A stretch of DNA of 12,543 nucleotides from Spirochaetales bacterium (lineage in GTDB: Bacteria; Spirochaetota; Spirochaetia; SZUA-6; DRHE01), in assembly GCA_023136785.1 (NCBI GenBank), contig JAGLQP010000020.1, positions 1 to 12,543 of the forward strand, in the 5' to 3' direction. The notes under the pieces were generated by a model. It worked only from the letters and a program-made list of their open reading frames with translations, searched no databases and was not told where the DNA came from. A program made the translations under genes and the position numbers. The first letter of the stretch is position 1, and every line of letters begins with the position of its first letter. Positions 5,645 to 12,543 of the stretch are shown piece after piece.

Positions 5645-6447
5645 CCTCTTCCGGAACTGTCTTTCGGTTGATCCTCGATGCTCCCGGCAATGGGCAGGAA
5701 AACATGGCCGTGGATGAGGTCCTGCTCGCTTCTGTGGGGGACGGTCATAGCCCGGCGACGGTTCGGCTGTACGGTTTCGCCCCGGCAAGCTTGAGCTTTG
5801 GGCGCTTCCAGCGGGTCAAGGACAAGATCGACGGGGAAGCCGTCCAAAGGGCGGGGATCACGCTGGTACGCAGACCTACGGGAGGGCAGGCGGTGCTCCA
5901 CGATCAAGAACTGACCTATGCGGTAGTAATGAGCAAGGAGCACCTCGAGCCTTTTCATAAGAGGGAGATATACAGGTTTATCGCGGAACTTCTCCTGTCG
6001 GGATTGGCCCGGCTGGGTGTGCGCGGACAGTCGAGCAGAAATCGAATCGGAGATCCGCACAATCCCGATTGCTTTCGCTCCACGGGGGAGTACGAGGTTG
6101 CATCGCGTTCGGCCAGGAAACTTATCGGCAGCGCCCAGGTGGTCACTCGGAACGCCTCTCTTCAGCACGGTGCCATCCCTCTCGATACATCGTACAAACG
6201 GATCGGTAGATACTTGGCCCTGGTGCAAACAGAAGGCCACGAGGAACCGGGCTGTCTATCCGAGGAGTTGGGACGGCCGGTGAGCTTCGAGGAAACGGTG
6301 AAAGCCTTTGCCGAAGGATTTGACAGCGGCCTGAACCTCCGCGGGATCAGGCTTAAAACCGGCGAGCTGACGGATTCAGAGAAGGAGCAGGCGGCGGAGC
6401 TTCTGGGGAGCAAGTATTCGAGGGATGCATGGAATCTGATGTATTGA
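5641..6447 (+). CDS. Lipoyl/octanoyl transferase, LipM/LplA-like
   Basis: Cytoplasmic enzyme of 268 residues of the LplA/LipB/biotin-ligase fold; members attach octanoate or lipoate to lipoyl domains of 2-oxoacid dehydrogenases and GcvH. Seen in order: QENMAVDEVLL (19-29), the binding loop RRPTGGQAVLHDQELTY (77-93), then DCFRSTGEYEV with Cys144, and RKLIGSAQ with the conserved Lys160. The C-terminal accessory domain of E. coli LplA is absent, and the Cys lies where LipM-type octanoyltransferases carry their nucleophile, so LipM-like octanoyl transfer is favoured, though a ligase lacking the accessory domain remains possible. Start: the TTG at 5641 overlaps the trxB stop (TTGA) and has AAGGGAGAGG at 5624-5633; the next in-frame ATG (5704) would cut the conserved NMAVDE motif. 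It sits between trxB and nagZ in a coupled operon. Confidence 0.88.
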   Translation: MTSSGTVFRLILDAPGNGQENMAVDEVLLASVGDGHSPATVRLYGFAPASLSFGRFQRVKDKIDGEAVQRAGITLVRRPTGGQAVLHDQELTYAVVMSKEHLEPFHKREIYRFIAELLLSGLARLGVRGQSSRNRIGDPHNPDCFRSTGEYEVASRSARKLIGSAQVVTRNASLQHGAIPLDTSYKRIGRYLALVQTEGHEEPGCLSEELGRPVSFEETVKAFAEGFDSGLNLRGIRLKTGELTDSEKEQAAELLGSKYSRDAWNLMY

Positions 6448-8165
6448 AGCCCACCCCCATCGCGATACTCCTCTGCGTGGTTTGCACGATAGGCTTGCTG
6501 TTCCTTAAGCCCTCCAACGGGTACGGGGAAATCACCGCCCCCTTCCCCTCGTTCTGGGACGATCGTCCCAACGAGGAACTGGTCGAAGCCATCGTCGCAG
6601 AGATGACCGACGAAGAGCTTCTCGGGCAGGTGTTCATGCTCGGATACATCGGCAAGCGTCCCTCAGAGGAGATCCTGGACTGGATCCATTCGCGCAACCT
6701 GGGAGGGGTGAAAATATTCACCCGCAATGTGGATACCCTCCCGGGACTAACCACGAGCATCGCCCAGATGCAGGAGACTGCCCGAGCCGGTCGGTTTCAA
6801 ATCCCCCTGTTCATGTCGACGGATCAGGAGGGGGGGTGGGTCCGGCATATCAAGCAGGAGACTTCCCAGACACCCGGCAACATCGCCCTAGGCGCTTCGG
6901 GGCTGCCTCAGGATGCCCTCCTGACCGGGTACTACATCGGAGAGGAGCTGAAGAGCCTGGGCATCAATATGAATTTCGCCCCGACCATCGATGTCTACTC
7001 CAATCCGTCGGCCAGTGTTATCGGTCCACGGGCCTTCTCCTCCGATCCGGTAATCACGGCCATGCTGGCTCTGGCCTACTACCAGGGCATGAACAAAAGT
7101 GGAATCATCTGCACGGCCAAACACTTCCCCGGCCACGGTCACGCTGACAAGGACTCCCACGGCACGCTGCCTGTGGTTCGGATATCCTTCGAACAGATGT
7201 GGCAGCGGGAGCTGCTACCCTACCGGATACTCATTCCCGAAGGCATACCCGCCATCATGAGCGCCCACATCGCCTACCCGGACATTCTGGGAAACCTGCT
7301 GCCCTCCTCCCGATCCCGCTATCTGATTGAAGAGGTGCTGCGGGAAAAACTCGCCTTCGAGGGGCTGCTCATCACCGACGACATGGAGATGAACGGCGCG
7401 ATCAGCGGTGGTGTGGACACCGCCCAGGCCAGTTTGGAGGCACTGGAAGCGGGCAATGACATGATCCTCGTTTCCCATACGCCTCGGGTTCAGGACCGCA
7501 CCTGGCAGAAGCTGAAAACCCATCTGGGCGAACATCCGGAGTTCAAGGAGCGGATCAAGATTTCAGTCCGGCGTATTCTTCGGCTCAAACTCAAAGTTCT
7601 CAAGACAATGGCCGCCGGCGATTCCCCGGATCAGGCCGAGAACTTCGCCCCCAACACGGGCGCCTGGGAGTTCTTCCAGCAGAGCGCTCTGCGCAGCGTG
7701 ACCTTGCTCAGGGACTCAAGTATCCCACTGGAACACAACGGCGGGAATCAAAACATGCTGCTGATCGGGCAATTCGAAGAATTCCTCGAAGAGGGCCGGC
7801 GCCGCTATCCCGAAGCGGACGTCCTGTTTTTCCCCTACAGTCCCTTCTACTCCGCCCGGGAGCAGGACCTGGAGCGGATTCCCCGCATCGCTTCCCGCTA
7901 CGACACCGTTGTGTTCTGTTTGGCCAATTACAACAGCCTCGAAGTCCTGGAAACTCTCCAAACCTTCCCGGGGACTTTAGTTGTCATTTCCACCCTGTCT
8001 CCCGTGTATCTGCGGGATACACCCTGGGTGGAGAACGTCCTGGCAGTGTACGGAACGGGGAAGGAATCCTTCCGGGCAGGTTTTGCCGCACTGATCGGGG
8101 ATTTCCGCCCGGAAGGCCGGATCCCGGTTGACTTCATCGACGCCGAACCCGCCATCTCGCCATGA
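6429..8165 (+). CDS. nagZ: Exported GH3 beta-N-acetylhexosaminidase (NagZ-like)
   Basis: Glycoside hydrolase family 3 enzyme, 578 residues, expected to release N-acetylglucosamine from muropeptides or related glycans. A hydrophobic segment at about 11-26 after K7 looks like an uncleaved anchor or signal peptide, so the enzyme is probably periplasmic or secreted. The barrel domain has KHFPGHG (231-237), DSH (242-244) carrying the Asp-His acid/base dyad typical of NagZ, and ITDDMEMNGA with Asp317 as nucleophile. Residues about 400-578 form a second GH3 alpha/beta domain, giving a B. subtilis-type two-domain layout instead of the short E. coli type. The ATG at 6429 overlaps the previous gene by 19 bases with GAGGG at 6420-6424. 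An alternative TTG at 6444 overlaps its stop as TTGA and would give a tidier signal peptide. The stop overlaps the next ATG (ATGA). Confidence 0.9.
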   Translation: MESDVLKPTPIAILLCVVCTIGLLFLKPSNGYGEITAPFPSFWDDRPNEELVEAIVAEMTDEELLGQVFMLGYIGKRPSEEILDWIHSRNLGGVKIFTRNVDTLPGLTTSIAQMQETARAGRFQIPLFMSTDQEGGWVRHIKQETSQTPGNIALGASGLPQDALLTGYYIGEELKSLGINMNFAPTIDVYSNPSASVIGPRAFSSDPVITAMLALAYYQGMNKSGIICTAKHFPGHGHADKDSHGTLPVVRISFEQMWQRELLPYRILIPEGIPAIMSAHIAYPDILGNLLPSSRSRYLIEEVLREKLAFEGLLITDDMEMNGAISGGVDTAQASLEALEAGNDMILVSHTPRVQDRTWQKLKTHLGEHPEFKERIKISVRRILRLKLKVLKTMAAGDSPDQAENFAPNTGAWEFFQQSALRSVTLLRDSSIPLEHNGGNQNMLLIGQFEEFLEEGRRRYPEADVLFFPYSPFYSAREQDLERIPRIASRYDTVVFCLANYNSLEVLETLQTFPGTLVVISTLSPVYLRDTPWVENVLAVYGTGKESFRAGFAALIGDFRPEGRIPVDFIDAEPAISP

Positions 8166-9034
8166 AGTGGCGTCGCGCCGGTAAACGGGATCTCTCCCAG
8201 CTGCTAAATTTTATCCTCCCCCACGAGTGGCGGGCGGTTCCCTACACCTCCCGGCTGCGCAGGCAGGGAAAGGCAGCATTCCCGGAAGCGCTGGAGGCTT
8301 CCGTCCTGGTTTACAAAGACGGCTCCGACATTCAAGGGACAATGATGCTCACCTCCGCAGGACTTCTCCTGCCCGTATTCACCCCCGCCCGGGGTCAATC
8401 ACAGGCAATCCCCCCCGGTCCGTTTCCCGGCTGGAAGGATCTGGCCTTGCGGCTGTACTCCGTGATGGGACCCATCGATGAAGTCGGTTGGCTGGACGGA
8501 GTACTGCCGCTTCGTGCAAGCGTGAGCATCGACTATCATCTGATGATTCAAAACAGGGACTCATTTTCGAACGCCCGCAGAGAATCCTTTCCCTACCCGG
8601 CGGGACTGGTGGTCAGAACCGCCTACCCCCGAGATCTTGCCGCCCTTCTTCCACTGCAGATCCGCTACGAGCTCGAGGAAGTGGTGATCAACAGGGAAGG
8701 GCACAACGAACAGACCTGCAGGCAGAATCTGAAGCGCTCTTTGCACCAGCAGCTGGTGCTGATGGCCGAGCTGAACGGAAAGGTGGTAGCCAAGGCGGGC
8801 ACCAATGCCCGGGGATTCACAGCGGATCAGGTCGGCGGGGTGTTCACGGTGGAGGATGTGCGCAACAGCGGCATCGCGTTTCGGGTGATGGAGGAGCTGT
8901 TGCGATGGATCTTTGCCCAGAAATCCACAGTCTGTCTGTTTGTCAAGAAAAACAATCTACCCGCCTTGTCGCTGTACGGAAAACTCGGCTTTCGCGAGGC
9001 CGACGGGTACAGGATCAGCTACTTCAAAGCGTAG
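8162..9034 (+). CDS. GNAT family N-acetyltransferase with extra N-terminal domain
   Basis: Predicted cytoplasmic acyl-CoA-dependent transferase, 290 residues. The C-terminal part (about 147-290) is a GNAT domain: LVVRTAYPRDLAALLPL opens it, AGTNARG and QVGGVFTVEDVRNSGIAF contain the acetyl-CoA loop (R-N-S-G-I-A fits R/Q-x-x-G-x-G/A), and VKKNNLPALSLYGKLGFR is the typical C-terminal signature. Residues 1-145 look like a second, poorly conserved GNAT-like or unrelated domain starting MKWRRAGKRDLSQLLNF and including GWKDLALRLYSVMGP; I cannot assign it. The ATG overlaps the nagZ stop by four bases, so translation is probably coupled. Its stop lies inside the end of the convergent mrfB gene (11-base overlap). 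Substrate unknown; the operon context would allow an amino sugar, a peptide or a protein amine. Confidence 0.85.
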   Translation: MKWRRAGKRDLSQLLNFILPHEWRAVPYTSRLRRQGKAAFPEALEASVLVYKDGSDIQGTMMLTSAGLLLPVFTPARGQSQAIPPGPFPGWKDLALRLYSVMGPIDEVGWLDGVLPLRASVSIDYHLMIQNRDSFSNARRESFPYPAGLVVRTAYPRDLAALLPLQIRYELEEVVINREGHNEQTCRQNLKRSLHQQLVLMAELNGKVVAKAGTNARGFTADQVGGVFTVEDVRNSGIAFRVMEELLRWIFAQKSTVCLFVKKNNLPALSLYGKLGFREADGYRISYFKA

Positions 9035-10226
9035 AGGATCGTCGGTTTGCTTTTTTCAAAAGACGCTGCCGGCGATGGGACAGATCACCGCGAAGACATC
9101 GGTCGATGGGAAGCTGCCAGGACAGGATGGTCCGCACCCATGCCAGGGCTTGCTCGGGGTCCCTCTCCCTGTGCTCGAAATACTTCGCCAGCTCGATCCC
9201 GGCGAACAGGCTCTTTCGCCTCGAAGCCATCTGTTTCCACAGATCAATCGCTTCCCGCCAGGCGCCTCTGCGCTTGTAGTATAGACTCAACGCCCGCCCT
9301 GCGCCTTCATCTCCGCCGGCGAAGGAACTTTTTAGAAGCTCCACTCCCCAGCGTTCATCCCTGCTCAAAAAGAAGCTTCCCAGGGCGGCACGGTCCGCCC
9401 GCTGAACCGCCGCCTCCGGCGCTTTCTCCCGGGAAACAAGGATCGTGTTGATCGTGACCAGCAGGTCGACGAGAGTCCGGACATCCTGCAGGTTATGTTC
9501 CAGCACAGCATCGAGGCGCCCGGGCTCGCCGCTGCGCAAGAAATCCAGATAGATCCCCGGCACCTCGAAGCCGGCTATGTCGACTCCACGAACTATGCCG
9601 AGGATCTCCCTTTCGACGGTGCCCAAAGAGCAATCTGGAAGGGTTCGTCGCCACAGCCTGCGGGACCAGTACAGGAGGTCCGTCTGCTTCTCCAGAGTCA
9701 ATTCCATGCGGTTGAGAAGGAAACGGGTGCGAAGCACATGGGCGTCGAAGGCCCGGCCATTGTAGGATACGAACACACGATGCTTAGCCAGACGCCCGTT
9801 AAGGACCGACAGAAACTCCCCTTCTCCCGGGAAATCCTTCAGGAACACCTGCTCCGTTTCCAGCATCTGGTCGTCGATCCAGGCCATTCCGACCAGGAAG
9901 ACGGAATTCCCCGCCCCTCCGGAAAGGCCCGTTGTTTCGGTGTCGAAGAACAACAGGTCCGAAGGGGCATAGCCCGGAGGCAGGAGGAACTCGGAAATCC
10001 TAGCGCCTTGAAGGGGACTCGGGAAGTGCAGCCGCCGGCGTAGGGTGTACTCCCCCGCTGCCTCCCATCCCCCTTCGGAAGAGAACGGATCGCGCCGCGG
10101 GCTTTGGGCGCTGTCCCGTGTTTCCGCGTCCCCCCGGTGGGAATCGGCGGGCTCCTCAGAATCCTGCACAGCCCGCTGCTGCCGCAGGGCCCGATCCAGA
10201 TAGCGCAGACGCTTTTCTAGGGACAC
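9024..10226 (-). CDS. mrfB: MrfB-like DEDDh 3'-5' exonuclease (YprB)
   Basis: Nuclease of 400 residues with a ribonuclease-H-like fold, the partner of the helicase encoded just upstream. Exonuclease motifs are visible: DTE in LLFFDTETTGL (Asp95, Glu97), Asp161 in VSYNGRAFDAHVL and HNLQD (His244, Asp248), giving the DEDDh set. The first 65 residues are charged and low in complexity. The C-terminal 130 residues contain TPR-like helices (for example GRALSLYYKRRGAWREAIDLWKQ), also described for B. subtilis MrfB. The GTG at 10226 lies one base after the helicase stop; the preceding AAGAAGAAG is only a weak ribosome binding site, so reinitiation after the helicase is likely. In B. subtilis the MrfA/MrfB pair acts in UvrABC-independent repair of mitomycin C damage. 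It ends convergently with the GNAT gene. Confidence 0.9.
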   Translation of the reverse strand: MSLEKRLRYLDRALRQQRAVQDSEEPADSHRGDAETRDSAQSPRRDPFSSEGGWEAAGEYTLRRRLHFPSPLQGARISEFLLPPGYAPSDLLFFDTETTGLSGGAGNSVFLVGMAWIDDQMLETEQVFLKDFPGEGEFLSVLNGRLAKHRVFVSYNGRAFDAHVLRTRFLLNRMELTLEKQTDLLYWSRRLWRRTLPDCSLGTVEREILGIVRGVDIAGFEVPGIYLDFLRSGEPGRLDAVLEHNLQDVRTLVDLLVTINTILVSREKAPEAAVQRADRAALGSFFLSRDERWGVELLKSSFAGGDEGAGRALSLYYKRRGAWREAIDLWKQMASRRKSLFAGIELAKYFEHRERDPEQALAWVRTILSWQLPIDRCLRGDLSHRRQRLLKKANRRSSTL

Positions 10227-10227
10227 G

Positions 10228-12531
10228 TCACTTCTTCTTTCCGAGCCAACCGATCAAGAATTCCCGGATCGACTCTTTGGGGTTGAAACCGGAGAGCTCT
10301 TCTTCAGGGTCAGAGCCGATCGGACCGATGCAGGATGGACAGCCCTGCGAGCAGGGGCACTCGGCAACCAGCTCTAGAGCTCCCTGCAGAATTGCCGGGG
10401 CATTCTCCAAAAAACCCTCGGAGAGTCCGGTTCCCCCGGGATAGTTGTCGTACACGTACAGGGCGGGACACTCGAACACGATGTCCTTTAGGCGCGCGGA
10501 CACCCCCAGATCCCTGGGGTCACAGAGTAGAAAGACAGGAGCGATATTTCGTACCAACGTGCCCAGCCGCTGCATGATGATCGGCTGTTCGAGCTCCGTC
10601 CTCTGGCCGAAGGCGCGGCCGGCGGCGCTTCCCGGGCAGAACAGCAGCACCACCGAGCGGGTGTGCATCTGTTCGGCGGGAAGGTCGATCTCCCCGTAGC
10701 CGATGTTTTCGTGAGTCCCGAATTTCAGCTTCTTGAACTTCGTAGCCTGGGTGCGCACCAGAATATCCCCGATCACCGTTTCCATCCCGGTGCTGCTCTC
10801 CCGACTGTCCTGCTCCAGTACCTTGATATCTGTTTTCACGATGGAATCGGTGTAGTAGTTGTCCTTGGTATCCTCGACGTAACAGCGTTGATTTTCCAGA
10901 TCGAGTTTTTTCACGATGTACTGGTCGCCCCGGTGGATGTAGACCGCCTCGTCGTAGAGCAGGAGCTTGGCAGAAGGTTTGTCCATCTCTCCGATCACCG
11001 TCTGCCGGCCTTGAGTGGCGTCCACGATCACGATGTTCCCTGGGGCGGAGCTACGCAGAGATACCTTCTCCGCCGGATACGACCGGTCCGACCAGAACCA
11101 CTTTCCCCCTGTGTAGCGGATGACCCCGTGCTCTTCGAGGTAGTCGAGGACCTCTCTGTAATTTCCTGCCAGTTCTTCCCCCTCCTCGAAGGGAAGCTCG
11201 AATACGGCGCACTTCAAGTGATCGCTCAAGATGTAGATATTGTCCGGGTCCACCCATCCGGATTCCGGAGAGCTTCCGAAAAAGTACTCGGGATGCCGGA
11301 TGATGTACTGATCGATCGGCGAAGCCGAGGCCACCAGGATCGACAGGGATACGCCGGAGCGCCTTCCCGCCCTTCCGGCCTGCTGCCAGGTGGAGGCAAT
11401 GGTGCCGGGAAATCCGGCCAGGATCGAGGCGTCCAGACCGCCGATGTCGATTCCCAACTCCAACGCATTTGTAGAAACCACCCCCTGGATCTTTCCCTTA
11501 CGCAGACCCTGTTCGATGCTCCTCCTCTCGTTGGGCAGATAGCCGCCGCGATAGGAGGCGACGGTGATGCGGCTGTCCTCCGTGTAGAGGTTCTTCAGGG
11601 AATCCCGGATATACCCCGCAATCAGCTCGGACCGAAGCCGGGAGCGGGCGAAGACGATCGTCTTGACCTTCATTTTGAGAAGCTGGGTTGCCAGTCTCTG
11701 GGACTCCTTGACCACACCGCGGCGAATGCCCTGGATCGGATCCACCAACGGAGGATTGTAGAACACGAAGTGCCGCTCTCCCGCCGGGGCTCCGTTCTCC
11801 CCGATCAGGGTAACCGGCTCCTCTACGATCTTCTCCGCCAAACTTTTCGGATTCCCGATCGTGGCGGAGCAGCAGATAAACTGAGGCTTGGCGCCGTAGA
11901 AGCTGCAGATGCGTTTCAAGCGGCGGATCAAATTGGTCATGTGGGAGCCGAACACCCCGCGATAGGTGTGGATCTCGTCGATCACGATAAATCGAAGGGT
12001 CTGGAAAAACTTGATCCATTTGGTGTGATTGGGCAGCACTCCCATATGCAGCATGTCGGGATTGGTGATGACCACCCTACCCTCTTCGCGGACGGAGATC
12101 CGGATCGAACGGGGGGTGTCCCCGTCGTAGGTGAAGATGCGAACCGGGATCTCCCCACCCAGGAGGATCTCGTTCAGCTCGGCCTGTTGGTCTTGGGACA
12201 GAGCCTTGGTGGGAAACATGTACATGGCCTTGGCCTGGGCTTCTTCGATCAGGCTCTGGAGCACCGGAAGGTTATAGGCCAGAGTTTTCCCGGAAGCGGT
12301 GGGCGTGACCACCACGATGTTGTTGCCCCTGCGAACTTCGGCGTAGGCCTGATACTGGTGAGTGAACAGGCGCCGAATCCCCTTGTTCCGAACCGCGGCA
12401 AGGATCCGCCCGTCTATTTCCGGCGGGAACTCTTCATAGCGCCCTTCCCGGGCCGGGATGACCTGCCAGTGAGCCACCGAGGACATGAACCGCCGGTCGG
12501 AGCGCAGGGATTGGATTACCTTTTCCAGCAT
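10228..12531 (-). CDS. mrfA: MrfA-like DEAD/DEAH helicase with DUF1998 zinc site (YprA)
   Basis: Superfamily 2 ATP-dependent helicase of 767 residues. In order: LFTHQYQA (55-62), motif I TPTASGKT (76-83), motif II DEIH (185-188) leading into TYRGVFGSH, motif III CSATIGNP, then the second RecA domain with TNALELGIDIGG and QQAGRAGRR (motifs V and VI). A C-terminal DUF1998-type domain carries YDNYPGGTGLSE and the four-cysteine cluster CPCSQGCPSC (Cys725, 727, 731, 734), the metal-binding hallmark of MrfA. Length matches the family. The ATG at 12531 has AGAGGAGGGG directly upstream, at the window edge. Its stop is one base from the mrfB start. MrfA is a 3'-5' helicase in B. subtilis mitomycin C repair. 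The promoter lies beyond the window. Confidence 0.94.
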   Translation of the reverse strand: MLEKVIQSLRSDRRFMSSVAHWQVIPAREGRYEEFPPEIDGRILAAVRNKGIRRLFTHQYQAYAEVRRGNNIVVVTPTASGKTLAYNLPVLQSLIEEAQAKAMYMFPTKALSQDQQAELNEILLGGEIPVRIFTYDGDTPRSIRISVREEGRVVITNPDMLHMGVLPNHTKWIKFFQTLRFIVIDEIHTYRGVFGSHMTNLIRRLKRICSFYGAKPQFICCSATIGNPKSLAEKIVEEPVTLIGENGAPAGERHFVFYNPPLVDPIQGIRRGVVKESQRLATQLLKMKVKTIVFARSRLRSELIAGYIRDSLKNLYTEDSRITVASYRGGYLPNERRSIEQGLRKGKIQGVVSTNALELGIDIGGLDASILAGFPGTIASTWQQAGRAGRRSGVSLSILVASASPIDQYIIRHPEYFFGSSPESGWVDPDNIYILSDHLKCAVFELPFEEGEELAGNYREVLDYLEEHGVIRYTGGKWFWSDRSYPAEKVSLRSSAPGNIVIVDATQGRQTVIGEMDKPSAKLLLYDEAVYIHRGDQYIVKKLDLENQRCYVEDTKDNYYTDSIVKTDIKVLEQDSRESSTGMETVIGDILVRTQATKFKKLKFGTHENIGYGEIDLPAEQMHTRSVVLLFCPGSAAGRAFGQRTELEQPIIMQRLGTLVRNIAPVFLLCDPRDLGVSARLKDIVFECPALYVYDNYPGGTGLSEGFLENAPAILQGALELVAECPCSQGCPSCIGPIGSDPEEELSGFNPKESIREFLIGWLGKKK

Positions 12532-12543
12532 TTCCCCTCCTCT

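Noticed and set aside
9050..9064. T6/A4 stretch after the GNAT stop as a terminator
   Set aside because: No GC-rich stem precedes the T-run, and the bases are explained as Lys codons of mrfB.
8488..9279. 263-residue plus-strand frame overlapping the GNAT and mrfB genes
   Set aside because: Arg/Ser-rich shadow reading with no motif, crossing two convergent real genes.
1..12543. CRISPR arrays, tRNA or rRNA genes, insertion sequences
   Set aside because: No regularly spaced repeats, no tRNA-like cloverleaf, and no transposase or terminal inverted repeats were seen on reading both strands.

Overview
This is a compact, GC-rich bacterial chromosomal window holding eleven well-supported genes, one doubtful small gene and almost no empty sequence. 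No rRNA, tRNA, CRISPR array, transposase or phage gene is visible. Strong AGGAGG-type ribosome binding sites, TTG/GTG starts and short overlaps are common. The gene set (a YtrA-type GntR/ABC operon, an mrfA-mrfB DNA repair pair, a single-domain LipM/LplA-like protein, a two-domain exported NagZ) would fit a free-living spirochaete or a Firmicutes-like bacterium. I lean to a spirochaete from the general flavour of the proteins, but this is inference and not proven here.

Layout. (1) 1-869 (+): 3' part of a DUF1295 membrane protein whose start lies before the window. (2) 890-1051 (-): a short, coding-looking membrane ORF, convergent to it, with no convincing 5' end. (3) 1064-1140: a strong sigma70-type promoter with an A/T-rich upstream element, followed by a 28-bp dyad that looks like the operator of the GntR regulator encoded downstream. 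(4) 1155-3403 (+): an operon of ABC ATPase, ABC membrane protein, YtrA-like GntR repressor and a 68-residue single-span protein. (5) 3356-4645 (-): an exported protein with a transglutaminase-like catalytic domain and TPR repeats, convergent with and overlapping the operon tail. (6) 4646-4702: a divergent promoter region. (7) 4703-9034 (+): a tightly packed operon of thioredoxin reductase, a LipM/LplA-like lipoyl/octanoyl transferase, a NagZ-like GH3 glycosidase and a GNAT acetyltransferase, with each junction overlapping. (8) 9024-12531 (-): mrfA (DEAD/DEAH helicase with a four-cysteine metal site) followed by mrfB (DEDDh-type exonuclease), convergent with the GNAT gene.

How they work together. 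The YtrA-type operon is most simply read as a self-repressed, envelope-stress-inducible ABC module. The trxB operon mixes thiol redox, lipoylation and peptidoglycan amino-sugar turnover; its tight packing suggests co-expression more than one shared pathway. MrfA and MrfB are known in Bacillus subtilis to act in a UvrABC-independent response to mitomycin C damage. The least explained parts are the two edges of the YtrA-type operon (about 1050-1080 and 3330-3400). A gene without a 5' end lies at one edge and a possibly cut-short last gene at the other, which would fit insertion of the operon as a cassette.
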